Source: Verrucomicrobiales bacterium (GTDB lineage Bacteria > Verrucomicrobiota > Verrucomicrobiia > Verrucomicrobiales > Akkermansiaceae). From it: 14,077 nt of DNA. A program made the position numbers and the translations under genes. Under the pieces are notes generated by a model. It ran no database searches and had not been told where the DNA came from. It saw only the letters and a program-made list of their open reading frames with translations. Positions within the stretch are counted from its first letter, which is position 1, and every line of letters begins with the position of its first letter. This document shows positions 1-7,965 of this stretch, piece by piece. The stretch lies in assembly GCA_003527555.1 (NCBI GenBank), contig DPWT01000149.1, positions 1 through 14,077 on the forward strand. The letters run 5' to 3'.

Positions 1-714
1 AAAGACTTTATAGACCACACGCTTCCTCAGGAACGTTCGCTGCAAGCCGGTAGAAAATCGATGCCATATCGCAGTGTTGCCGAGTTTATGGCGGAACGCT
101 ACCACACGTCTGAGGACCTACTCATCGCGATCAACTCTGCCAAAACTTTAAGAAGCGCCACCGCACACTCAGCTATCAAAGTGCCAAACATCCGGCCATT
201 TCTTATTGAGAAGCTGAAGCACGGTCGCACCTACAAGAGCGAAGAAAGGCTCTCTGCCCAGCGCATCGTCGTAGATACGCAAATTAAACAAATCTATGTT
301 TACACCCTTATTTTACCTACCGTTCAAGAAAATGCTAATGGCACAACCAAAATAAGTAAGGCAAAACCTCAGCTAGTTGCCAGCTTTCCAATCACACCTG
401 GAAAACCACGCTTTATCCCAGTTGGAATTTGGAATCTCAAAAATAGCGTAGAATTACCAATCTGGCGTTACGACAAACAATTATTGGAAACAGGCGTCAG
501 GGGGGAGCTTTCTCTCACGATTCCGGCGGGGCCAAACAACCCAGTTGGCGTTATCTGGAACGGTTTATCCAAGTCTGGTATAGGCATCCACGGCACCAAC
601 AACCCACGCACAATCGGCAGAGCTCAATCAGCGGGTTGTATTAGGTTGTCGAATTGGGATGCTGTAAGATTTCCAAATTTCGCCAGACCAGGTGCAATCG
701 TTGAAATACGGTAA
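1..714 (+). CDS. L,D-transpeptidase (YkuD domain), 5'-truncated by window edge
   Basis: Seen: the frame is open from base 1, with no stop before the ATG at 61, so the true start lies left of the window; the ATG at 61 is probably internal. Counting from that ATG, residues 5-44 look like a degenerate LysM-type segment (SVAEFMAERYHTSEDLL ... IKVPNI). Residues 66-217 form a YkuD domain with the catalytic signature HGT (177-179) and SAGCIRL (190-196), where Cys193 is the expected nucleophile and His177 its partner. Known of the family: these periplasmic enzymes make 3-3 cross-links in peptidoglycan or attach proteins to it, and resist most beta-lactams other than carbapenems. A signal peptide and perhaps a peptidoglycan-binding domain should lie upstream but cannot be seen. 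The next gene is convergent, 26 bases away, so there is no operon on this side. The family call is secure; the exact substrate is unknown. Confidence 0.9.
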   Translation, partial: KDFIDHTLPQERSLQAGRKSMPYRSVAEFMAERYHTSEDLLIAINSAKTLRSATAHSAIKVPNIRPFLIEKLKHGRTYKSEERLSAQRIVVDTQIKQIYVYTLILPTVQENANGTTKISKAKPQLVASFPITPGKPRFIPVGIWNLKNSVELPIWRYDKQLLETGVRGELSLTIPAGPNNPVGVIWNGLSKSGIGIHGTNNPRTIGRAQSAGCIRLSNWDAVRFPNFARPGAIVEIR

Positions 715-737
715 CCCGCTCGTCATGTGCGGTTTAC
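711..737. terminator. Possible bidirectional hairpin between convergent genes
   Basis: GTAACCCGC (711-719) and GCGGTTTAC (729-737) pair in 8 of 9 positions around a 9-base loop. The hairpin overlaps the stop codon of the transpeptidase gene and lies just past the 3' end of the convergent ThuA-like gene. Neither side has a T-run, so it is not a classical intrinsic terminator; it could stabilise or end both transcripts. Weak call. Confidence 0.3.
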
Positions 738-740
738 AAC

Positions 741-1535
741 CTAAGGAATTTCCGGCTTTCCTGTTTTCTTATCAATCTTTGGGCCATTTTTAGGTTTTGC
801 TAAAAATTTGACCTCCTCAGGTGTGGTGAGAAGATCAGCTTTTCTGTGACCCGCCCAAGCAATACCTCTGAGTAAGACAGCACGATACTGCGGGATACTA
901 AATGTGACATGCCAGTGCCCAGGGATTGATGAGAACGTTCGGGCTTTACCCTCCTCAAGAGACCACATCTGAGGGCTTCCTTGGGCATGCTTACAGTTAG
1001 TTTTGGCAAGTATCTGAACATTAGGGTCAAAATGAAGCTTCCAATAAATTTCATCGTCGAGTTCAAAATCACCAGCCCCGATAGTGATAGGATGCGGCTT
1101 GTCTTCATATGAAACATCAAAACGCCCTTCAAAGAACCTCGAATGCTTATGTTGCCATGCACCACCCGCCAAGCCTTTGAACCAATGCGCATTGTTACCA
1201 CAGACGGCGTCGTGAATAAAAACCAACCCGCCACCTCGCTTTCTAAAGTTAGTAATCGCCGTTCGCTCCTCAGCTTTCATACTACCGGCATTCGCTGCAT
1301 AAAAAACTATCACATCAGCCGCATTCATCTGTTGATTAGTGGGGAAGTGCAGCGCTCCATCAACTATAGCGCCTCGCTCCTTGAGTAATTTACTCCAATC
1401 CCTAAGAAAGGCAGGATGATCGTGAGCCCCCGGGCCATGGGTTTTTTTCCCAGCCCGGATGAATACTCTGAGGGGTTCAGCTGCGACAACAGGAAGCACA
1501 ATACCTGCAAACAAAGCAAAAAATATGACCTTCAT
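741..1535 (-). CDS. Secreted ThuA-like domain protein
   Basis: Seen: 264 residues from the chosen ATG at 1535-1533. An in-frame ATG at 1589 would add 18 residues, but the downstream start puts a clean signal peptide at the N-terminus (MKVIFFALFAGIVLPVVAA, cleavage after residue 19). Numbered from that start, the protein shows ThuA-family features: a GGGLVFIHDA strand-turn (101-110), an AGGAWQHKH segment (123-131), KPHPIT (146-151), the acidic DDEIYW motif (160-165), PGHWH (205-209) and RGIAWAGHR (223-231). Known of the family: ThuA domains have a class I glutamine amidotransferase-like fold, were named after trehalose utilisation in rhizobia, and are very common as secreted proteins in Planctomycetes and Verrucomicrobia, where the reaction is mostly unproven. 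It is transcribed divergently from carB and convergently to the transpeptidase gene, so it looks monocistronic. No Shine-Dalgarno sequence precedes any candidate start. Substrate unknown; a role in sugar metabolism is only suggested by the name. Confidence 0.85.
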   Translation of the reverse strand: MKVIFFALFAGIVLPVVAAEPLRVFIRAGKKTHGPGAHDHPAFLRDWSKLLKERGAIVDGALHFPTNQQMNAADVIVFYAANAGSMKAEERTAITNFRKRGGGLVFIHDAVCGNNAHWFKGLAGGAWQHKHSRFFEGRFDVSYEDKPHPITIGAGDFELDDEIYWKLHFDPNVQILAKTNCKHAQGSPQMWSLEEGKARTFSSIPGHWHVTFSIPQYRAVLLRGIAWAGHRKADLLTTPEEVKFLAKPKNGPKIDKKTGKPEIP

Positions 1536-1624
1536 CATATGAGATTCATACACACTATTATCAATACCATCTGTCAAAATCTTGCACATTAGGAAAAAAA
1601 ATTCACGGAATACTCGCGCAGGGC

Positions 1625-1652
1625 TTTACAAGTGGAACGATCCCGTCATAAA
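1625..1652 (+). promoter_or_regulatory. Candidate sigma-70-like promoter for carB
   Basis: TTTACA (1625-1630, 5 of 6 to TTGACA) and CATAAA (1647-1652, 4 of 6 to TATAAT) are separated by 16 bases. Transcription would begin near 1659, leaving a leader of about 16 bases before the ATG at 1676, too short for a riboswitch or attenuator. The space is narrow and is shared with the divergent ThuA-like gene. Only a consensus match; promoter preferences of this organism are unknown. Confidence 0.3.
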
Positions 1653-1675
1653 TCCTACAAATTTAGCACCACCTA

Positions 1676-4600
1676 ATGCCTAAAGACACAACGATTGAAA
1701 AAATACTGGTGATCGGTTCCGGCCCGATCGTGATTGGCCAAGGATGTGAGTTCGATTACTCTGGCGTCCAAGCGTGTAAAGCGCTGCGCGAAGAGGGATA
1801 TGAAGTCATCCTGATAAACTCCAATCCTGCGACTATCATGACCGATCCAGAATTCGCGCCGCGAACCTATATCGAGCCTATCACTCCAGAAGTCGTCGAA
1901 AAAATCATTATCCGCGAAAAACCCGACGCCCTATTACCTACACTAGGTGGCCAAACAGCACTTAACACCTCGATGGATCTGTTCAAAGCTGGAACCCTCG
2001 AAAAACATGGCGTTAAAATGATCGGTGCTAATGCTGATGCTATTGATAAAGGAGAAGACCGGTTGCGTTTCAAGGAGGCAATGCTCAAAATAGGTTTAGA
2101 TCTGCCACAAAGTGGCGTGGCTCACACGATGGAGGAAGCACTATCAATAGCCGACGAGATCACAGAAGCTGTGGGTAAAAGATTTCCACTCATCATCAGG
2201 CCAGCATTTACACTCGGTGGATCGGGTGGGGGTATAGCATATAACAAAGAAGAACTCGAAACCATCGTAGCGCGTGGACTAGATCTATCACCTGTTACCG
2301 AAGTACTCATTGAAGAGAGTCTTCTAGGATGGAAAGAATACGAAATGGAAGTCATGCGAGACTGTGCAGACAACTGCGTGGTCATATGTTCTATTGAAAA
2401 CTTTGATCCAATGGGCGTTCATACTGGGGACTCCATAACCGTGGCACCAGCACAGACCCTGACAGATCGAGAATACCAAATCATGCGTGATGCTTCGTTC
2501 GCCTGTATAAGAGAAATTGGTGTGGAAACAGGTGGTTCTAACATTCAGTTCTCTGTCAATCCAGCAGACGGTCGCTGTATCGTTATCGAAATGAACCCGC
2601 GCGTATCTCGCTCATCAGCTCTGGCATCAAAGGCAACCGGATTCCCAATCGCTAAAATCGCAGCAAAACTCGCAGTGGGTTATACACTCGACGAACTACC
2701 AAACGATATTACACGAGAAACTCCGGCATCCTTCGAGCCAACCATCGATTACGTTGTCACCAAATTACCACGCTTTACCTTTGAAAAGTTCCCAACCGCT
2801 GACTCTGTGTTAACAACCCAAATGAAAGCAGTGGGTGAAGCGATGTCTATCGGCCGCACCTTCAAAGAATCCATGCAGAAAGCTCTGCGTTCGCTCGAAA
2901 CCGGCCGCTTTGGCTTTGGTTTTGATGGTAAAGGTAAAAAAGAACCGTCTTACGAAGAAATCGAGCGCAAACTACACGTCCCGAATGCAGAACGCATCTT
3001 TTGGCTCGAAACCGCCTTCAATCAAGGCTGGACCGTTGAGGAAGTATTTGATGCAACTTCCATTGACCGCTGGTTCCTCGAGCACCTGAAGATTATTGTA
3101 GATGAAGGCAAAAACTTAGGCACAATGGATCTACGAAAAGCCAAAAAACTTGGCTTCTCGGACTTCCAAATCGCACACGCGAGAGGCTCATCACAAGACG
3201 AGATTCGCGCCGAGAGAAAAGAAAAAGCAATCATTCCTACCTACCGACTCGTAGATACCTGTGCCGCTGAGTTTGAAGCTCACACACCTTATTATTACTC
3301 AACCTACGGAGATGAAAATGAGGCTCGTGAGACAGATCAGAAAAAAATCGTCATCCTAGGCGGTGGACCAAACAGGATTGGCCAAGGTATTGAATTCGAC
3401 TATTGCTGCGTGCACGCCGCTTTTGCTCTCAATGAACTTGGTTACGAAACCGTCATGGTTAATTCAAACCCTGAGACAGTATCCACTGATTACGACACCT
3501 CCGACAAACTTTACTTTGAGCCGCTAACACTTGAAGACGTGCTTAATATTTGTGATCAAGAAAAGCCCGATGGGGTGATTGTTCAATTCGGAGGGCAAAC
3601 ACCTCTAAATCTTGCCGCAGATCTCAAGCGACATGGCGTTCCAGTGATTGGAACCTCTCCCGAGAGTATTGAGCTCGCTGAGGACCGAAAGTTTTTCTCT
3701 GCTTTGTTAGAAAGAATTGGACTAAAGCAAGCTGAGGCCGGAACAGCAGTGTCACAGGACGAAGCAAGTGCTATCGCAGAACGTATCGGCTTCCCTGTTC
3801 TTGTTAGACCTTCATTTGTGTTAGGTGGCCGTGGTATGATGATCGTGTACAATGACAACGAGCTACGAAAGTATATTCGCGAAGCGGCAGACGTATCACC
3901 CGACCGACCAATTCTCGTTGATCGCTTCCTAGATGGTGCCACCGAGGTGGATGTTGATTGTATTTCCGATGGCGAGACATCCGTTGTAGGAGCTATCATG
4001 CAGCATATCGAGCAGGCTGGTATCCACTCGGGTGACTCGGCGTGCGTGATTCCAGCACCTACTCTCACTGAAGATATCAAATCAAAGATTCTCATAGCCG
4101 CAAAAGACCTTGCTAGGGAGCTTGAAGTCCGTGGCCTGATGAATATCCAATTCGCCGTGAAAGACGAAGAACTCTATGTCATCGAGGTCAACCCGCGTGC
4201 ATCACGCACCGTTCCATTTGTCTCCAAATCGATTGGAGTCCCTCTAGCCAAGCTCGCCGCCAAGATTATGGTCGGCATGACACTCAAGGAACTTGGGTTC
4301 ACTGAGGAAATTCTTCCCCCTCACTACTGTGTCAAGGAAGCCGTCTTCCCGTGGTCGAAATTCCCTGGTATCGATATCGTGCTTGGCCCAGAAATGAAAT
4401 CGACCGGTGAGGTCATGGGCATAGATGATGACCTTGGCCTAGCCTATGCCAAATCACAGATATCTGCATTTAACCCACTGCCCACAGAAGGAAATGTCTT
4501 TTTCTCTGTCAATGATCGCGACAAACCAGCATCACTATGTATCGCACAGGAGCTCGTTAAGCTTGGCTTCACTATCTATTCGACTGGTGGCACTTACAAA

Positions 4601-4888
4601 TTCCTTAAAGATGAAGGCATTGCTGTCGAGCGACTCTACAAACTCGCCGAGCAGAAACGCCCGAACGTACTAGATATGATGAAAAATGGAGAAATCAACT
4701 TTGTTGTCAATACGCCCAGCGGCCACGAAGCGCGCGAGGACGAGATTAAAATTCGTTCTGGTGCTGTTACCAACAAAATTTCTCATTGCACGAATCTATC
4801 CGCTGCACGCGCATCGGTACAAGCGATTCGTTCACTACAAGAGAAAGAGTTTACCGTAAAGACGCTTCAAGAATTTCACGCTGGTTAG
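1676..4888 (+). CDS. carB: Carbamoyl-phosphate synthase large subunit
   Basis: Makes carbamoyl phosphate from bicarbonate, two ATP and ammonia (delivered by the small subunit CarA) for pyrimidine and arginine synthesis in the cytoplasm. Seen: 1,070 residues, matching the usual bacterial length, with the internal duplication typical of the family. The N-terminal half opens with [14 protein letters not shown] (residues 10-23) and has its metal-binding IEMNPR at 304-309. The second half opens with [14 protein letters not shown] (558-571) and has IEVNPR at 836-841. An oligomerisation region lies between them at roughly 410-550. From about Gly939 to the end is the MGS-like allosteric domain ([25 protein letters not shown], and a LVNTPSG-like VVNTPSG), which in other bacteria binds effectors such as UMP or ornithine. 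No catalytic residue appears missing and the frame is unbroken. The bases before the ATG show no Shine-Dalgarno sequence. carA is not adjacent, so subunit genes are probably separated. The convergent GH13 gene ends 14 bases downstream. Confidence 0.98.
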   Translation: MPKDTTIEKILVIGSGPIVIGQGCEFDYSGVQACKALREEGYEVILINSNPATIMTDPEFAPRTYIEPITPEVVEKIIIREKPDALLPTLGGQTALNTSMDLFKAGTLEKHGVKMIGANADAIDKGEDRLRFKEAMLKIGLDLPQSGVAHTMEEALSIADEITEAVGKRFPLIIRPAFTLGGSGGGIAYNKEELETIVARGLDLSPVTEVLIEESLLGWKEYEMEVMRDCADNCVVICSIENFDPMGVHTGDSITVAPAQTLTDREYQIMRDASFACIREIGVETGGSNIQFSVNPADGRCIVIEMNPRVSRSSALASKATGFPIAKIAAKLAVGYTLDELPNDITRETPASFEPTIDYVVTKLPRFTFEKFPTADSVLTTQMKAVGEAMSIGRTFKESMQKALRSLETGRFGFGFDGKGKKEPSYEEIERKLHVPNAERIFWLETAFNQGWTVEEVFDATSIDRWFLEHLKIIVDEGKNLGTMDLRKAKKLGFSDFQIAHARGSSQDEIRAERKEKAIIPTYRLVDTCAAEFEAHTPYYYSTYGDENEARETDQKKIVILGGGPNRIGQGIEFDYCCVHAAFALNELGYETVMVNSNPETVSTDYDTSDKLYFEPLTLEDVLNICDQEKPDGVIVQFGGQTPLNLAADLKRHGVPVIGTSPESIELAEDRKFFSALLERIGLKQAEAGTAVSQDEASAIAERIGFPVLVRPSFVLGGRGMMIVYNDNELRKYIREAADVSPDRPILVDRFLDGATEVDVDCISDGETSVVGAIMQHIEQAGIHSGDSACVIPAPTLTEDIKSKILIAAKDLARELEVRGLMNIQFAVKDEELYVIEVNPRASRTVPFVSKSIGVPLAKLAAKIMVGMTLKELGFTEEILPPHYCVKEAVFPWSKFPGIDIVLGPEMKSTGEVMGIDDDLGLAYAKSQISAFNPLPTEGNVFFSVNDRDKPASLCIAQELVKLGFTIYSTGGTYKFLKDEGIAVERLYKLAEQKRPNVLDMMKNGEINFVVNTPSGHEAREDEIKIRSGAVTNKISHCTNLSAARASVQAIRSLQEKEFTVKTLQEFHAG

Positions 4889-4902
4889 TTAACCACATAG
4901 AA

Positions 4903-7900
4903 CTATGGCAAAGGCGCGTCGGTGACGCGCACACGGTAGAACCTATCACTTCCTGTAGCTCCGTTGATGTGCGTAAGCGTCATATCAACACCAGATCCCA
5001 AGTTATTACTATCAACTGAAGTCCAAACATCGTTTACCCCCAAATCGGTGCTGGTTTCCAGATGGTAAAAAAGTCCGCCGACAGTAGTGATGGTAACATC
5101 ATAATCATTACCATCGACAACTACTGACGTGGTTCTGAAAAAAGAATTTGGGTCACGAGGGTTTGTGCCTGCATTTTTTTCTTCTAAATTAGAGCGGCCA
5201 TCGCCGTCATGATCATCTGCAGCAGGCAACAACTCGATTACTTGGCTTGGCGCGCTTGCAAGACCCTTGTTAGAGTTGTCATGTGGGTTGACCGCGACTA
5301 CGGAAATAGAAACCTTATTTCCCTCAGAGGCTATCACGGTATATTCGCTTACTGTGGTGATAAATATTGCAGGATCCTCATTATCGATAATCACCGTAAC
5401 TTCGTAATGGGGGACAACACCCTCGCTATCAGCAGAGACGTCTGCCCAGTCGAAGGTCGCATGATTTCCAATTTCGTAATCATGATTGTTAGGCATCGTC
5501 GGTTGTGTCGGTGTAGAAATAGGGGCAGTGACATCATAAACCTTCAAATACTGTGCTTCAAACGGGTCTGTCGACCAACCACTCACAGTAGTAGGGACCT
5601 TTTTCATAGCTACAAAAACCCCAGAGCTCTTCAAATTAGCTCCCGTGATTCCGCTTCCCCAAAGCAAGACATCCCGCCTGGTTGGTTCCTTGTCAGTATA
5701 AGCAGAGATATTTCTGGCATTATAGGTACGGCTATCATTGATACCTAACAGAAGAGCGAGTTCAGTAGGGATTTTAAAGTTATCACTCTGGTCGTTATCA
5801 CCATCGAGATTAGAAAATGCCAAGATCACATCTGAGGTTGCTGGTGAAGCGTTGGCTGATTCATATTTTGCCACGGCATGAATTTGATTATTGTTGCCAT
5901 CACCATCTAGAAACCATCGATTAGATGATTTCAATGCTGCGCTTTCTCGGCGTGCTGTAAGCATTCCAGATAACACTGGGTAGATCTGGTCATTACCAAA
6001 ATCGGTGTCATTCCAGATAGGCATCATGGAATTCCAGCGCTTAAAATGCGCAACTTGCTTACCAAAATTTGTTTCATAGTGTTGGTAGCCAAAAGCGCGG
6101 CTTATACCCAGTTCTTGACCTGGAAAAATCATCGGTAGGCCATCAATGGACGCCGTCACGCCGATGCGCACTACCGCCTCCCAGGGGTCAGGGTAGTTTT
6201 CCTCGTCATGTGAAGTTGTGTTAGATAGCACCAACGCCTGACCGTATGCAGTGCGACGCGACTCGTAGATGTTACGGAATTCAACTGTATTTGTAGCATT
6301 TTCTAACGGAAACTTGATATTCTCATTGAGCACATCAAAATGCCGAGCTGAACGGTAAGTTACTGCACCTCCATCAAGGGACTCTGCCATCATGACAAAG
6401 CTCCACTTTTTTTGTCGCGCTACATTAATAATATACTCCCATGCACGTGGTGGTAAACCTTGTCCAAAGTCACAGCGTAGCCCGTCTATTCCTTGAGCAT
6501 CCCAAGCATAACGCGTAACCAGATCTCCATCTAGTACAGTAGAATTTCTATTCTGCCCAGTCGGACGTGTCTTTTCCAACCAATGAAGAGCATACTCCGC
6601 AAAATATTCCCAAACACGATGGGTCACGTTCCTGCCAATACCTCCTTGGATAAAATCCGTAGTCGTCCACTCAGCATCATTGAAATCAAACCAATCACCC
6701 TCGTTGGTATAACTGGATCGCTCACTACCACCATCATCAAATTCGACTAGTGCATCATAGCGACCAAAGTAAACATCCTTCACGTCTTGCCACTTACCAA
6801 AGTCATATCGATCTGGACCCGGAGCAATGTCATTTGCGTTAGTAGCTCGATCCCCATAATTCTCTCCTCCAGGATTGTTCGATGTATCGTAATCACGCGA
6901 AAAGAATCGCGATTCACGGTTGCGAATCTCATCGTATTTATTCCAAGTTGCTCCATCAGGTTGAAAGAGATCGACACCTTGCTGGGCAAGCTCTACATCA
7001 AAGGCGGTGTGGTTAAAAGGTGCATCAAGCATGATTCCTACTCCTTTAGCATCAGCGGCGATCACAAAGTTTTGCCATGCTGTCATAGCCACATCACGGT
7101 TCTGCTGCAGGGTGTCATTGCCATTATAGTTAACCGTCATGAGCTCGTTAACTTCGAAAAAGTTTTTAACGGAATAGGGGCTACCGGGATCATATAGGGG
7201 CCCACCATTACCGTAACCTGCAACAGGTTCACGACCGTCTATTCCGTTTGGGTGGATCGGCTGAAACCAAAGCCAGTTGCACCCAAGGCCCAGTAAATAA
7301 TCAAGATCCCACCTATTAGAATTGTTATGGGCAGCGCCTGCTCCGTTATGAAGGTCCTCTAGGGTTGAGCGGGTGGCGAAGCTATCACCGGAGGCTTCTA
7401 TATTAAAGACGTTGATCTCATACAAATTGATATTACGCGCATTAATAGGTGCCACAACAACAGCATGATCACGCAACCCCCACCAAATCCAAGGGCCATC
7501 AGAGCTTGTGCGGTAGCGGGCTGTAACACGATACGCTCCGGTTTTAGATGCGGGAATAGTCAACTCATACTTCTTAGTTCCCGCATTGTAACTCATCACA
7601 AATGCCGCATAATAATGTCCAGTTGCAGGATCAGTATCTGCTGCACTTGATGAAATAGAATCACCATCGATAGAAACTATTCCATCTGGCACGTTGTCGC
7701 CATTTTTATCAACACGAGCAAGGTCACGGCGATTCAGATTAGTGAAGATTTCCACCTGATCAACAGCACCTTCCCCCGGAGGATCAAATTCAAACGTGAT
7801 ATTCTGAGTCATTCCAGCCACCTCATCTACATAAACATGCGTCGTAGTGTACTCTCCACTTCGCTTAGAGTATCCAGGAGCTTCAACACTCAGTGTACCA

Positions 7901-7956
7901 TCTGCGAGTGCAGCAGGAACAAATAGCCATGATATCAGAAGAATTATTCTTTTCAT
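4903..7956 (-). CDS. Secreted GH13 alpha-amylase-family glycoside hydrolase
   Basis: Seen: 1,017 residues. A signal peptide (MKRIILLISWLFVPAALA, cleavage before Asp19) fixes the ATG at 7956. Residues 20-170 form an N-terminal beta domain with one calcium-type loop (DKNGDNVPDG, 83-92). The GH13 barrel spans about 175-650 with all four signature regions: DAPFNH (311-316); GLRCDF (492-497) with nucleophile Asp496 and Arg494; MAES (523-526) with acid/base Glu525; and TSHDE (581-585) with His583 and Asp584. Between regions I and II is a long insert (about 317-480, domain B or larger). Residues 655-790 resemble the GH13 C-terminal beta-sandwich. A fibronectin-III-like domain (about 815-910), one calcium repeat (DDHDGDGRSNLEE, 914-926) and a tail with YHLETSTDL and RFYRV follow. 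Known: GH13 enzymes cleave or transfer alpha-glucosidic bonds by a retaining mechanism. Inferred: extracellular alpha-glucan hydrolysis, subfamily and linkage undetermined. It begins 9 bases after the upstream GH57-type gene stops, so the two are probably co-transcribed and translationally coupled. Confidence 0.92.
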   Translation of the reverse strand: MKRIILLISWLFVPAALADGTLSVEAPGYSKRSGEYTTTHVYVDEVAGMTQNITFEFDPPGEGAVDQVEIFTNLNRRDLARVDKNGDNVPDGIVSIDGDSISSSAADTDPATGHYYAAFVMSYNAGTKKYELTIPASKTGAYRVTARYRTSSDGPWIWWGLRDHAVVVAPINARNINLYEINVFNIEASGDSFATRSTLEDLHNGAGAAHNNSNRWDLDYLLGLGCNWLWFQPIHPNGIDGREPVAGYGNGGPLYDPGSPYSVKNFFEVNELMTVNYNGNDTLQQNRDVAMTAWQNFVIAADAKGVGIMLDAPFNHTAFDVELAQQGVDLFQPDGATWNKYDEIRNRESRFFSRDYDTSNNPGGENYGDRATNANDIAPGPDRYDFGKWQDVKDVYFGRYDALVEFDDGGSERSSYTNEGDWFDFNDAEWTTTDFIQGGIGRNVTHRVWEYFAEYALHWLEKTRPTGQNRNSTVLDGDLVTRYAWDAQGIDGLRCDFGQGLPPRAWEYIINVARQKKWSFVMMAESLDGGAVTYRSARHFDVLNENIKFPLENATNTVEFRNIYESRRTAYGQALVLSNTTSHDEENYPDPWEAVVRIGVTASIDGLPMIFPGQELGISRAFGYQHYETNFGKQVAHFKRWNSMMPIWNDTDFGNDQIYPVLSGMLTARRESAALKSSNRWFLDGDGNNNQIHAVAKYESANASPATSDVILAFSNLDGDNDQSDNFKIPTELALLLGINDSRTYNARNISAYTDKEPTRRDVLLWGSGITGANLKSSGVFVAMKKVPTTVSGWSTDPFEAQYLKVYDVTAPISTPTQPTMPNNHDYEIGNHATFDWADVSADSEGVVPHYEVTVIIDNEDPAIFITTVSEYTVIASEGNKVSISVVAVNPHDNSNKGLASAPSQVIELLPAADDHDGDGRSNLEEKNAGTNPRDPNSFFRTTSVVVDGNDYDVTITTVGGLFYHLETSTDLGVNDVWTSVDSNNLGSGVDMTLTHINGATGSDRFYRVRVTDAPLP
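4914..4930. terminator. Perfect GC-rich hairpin at the carB / GH13 convergent 3' ends
   Basis: GCGCGTC (4914-4920) and GACGCGC (4924-4930) form a perfect 7-bp stem with a 3-base loop. It lies 25 bases past the carB stop and within the last codons of the convergent GH13 gene (encoding part of VRVTDAP), ending 11 bases before that gene's stop codon in its own direction. A smaller palindrome, CATAG-AA-CTATG, lies at 4896-4907. No T-run follows on either strand. It could serve as a shared transcription or decay barrier, or be an accident of coding sequence. Confidence 0.3.
4921..5217 (-). other. C-terminal calcium repeat plus 'FYRV' tail module of the GH13 protein
   Basis: Residues 914-937 hold one Asp-rich loop ending in GTNPRDPNS (5146-5217). 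They are followed by about 75 residues with a YHLETSTDL ... W strand pattern and a terminal DRFYRV (4921-5136). The same order (Asp-rich repeat, GLNP or GTNP, Y.L..S.(D)L..W, RFYR, then a short end LP) closes the neighbouring GH57-type protein at 7981-8394. Such ends recur in secreted proteins of Verrucomicrobia as far as I recall; the function (anchoring, export or glycan binding) is not established. Confidence 0.6.
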
Positions 7957-7965
7957 GATAATTGA

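Noticed and set aside
800..1234. 144-codon minus-strand frame overlapping the ThuA-like gene
   Set aside because: The overlapped frame carries the conserved ThuA motifs; this one has none. A frameshifted second gene is not supported.
1590..1675. Riboswitch, attenuator or small RNA in the carB leader
   Set aside because: The space before carB is too short and shows no stable hairpin followed by a T-run; only a weak promoter match was kept.
3583..4095. 170-codon minus-strand frame within carB
   Set aside because: It is antisense to the strongly conserved second ATP-grasp half; its Ser/Arg/Ile-rich product looks like an antisense shadow.
4786..5019. Small plus-strand gene spanning the carB end
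   Set aside because: It overlaps the carB C-terminus and the GH13 tail in other frames and has no recognisable features.
5209..5748. 179-codon open frame on the plus strand inside the GH13 gene
   Set aside because: It lies opposite a gene with full GH13 motifs, its product shows no recognisable domain, and it is rich in Cys and Arg as expected of a shadow frame.
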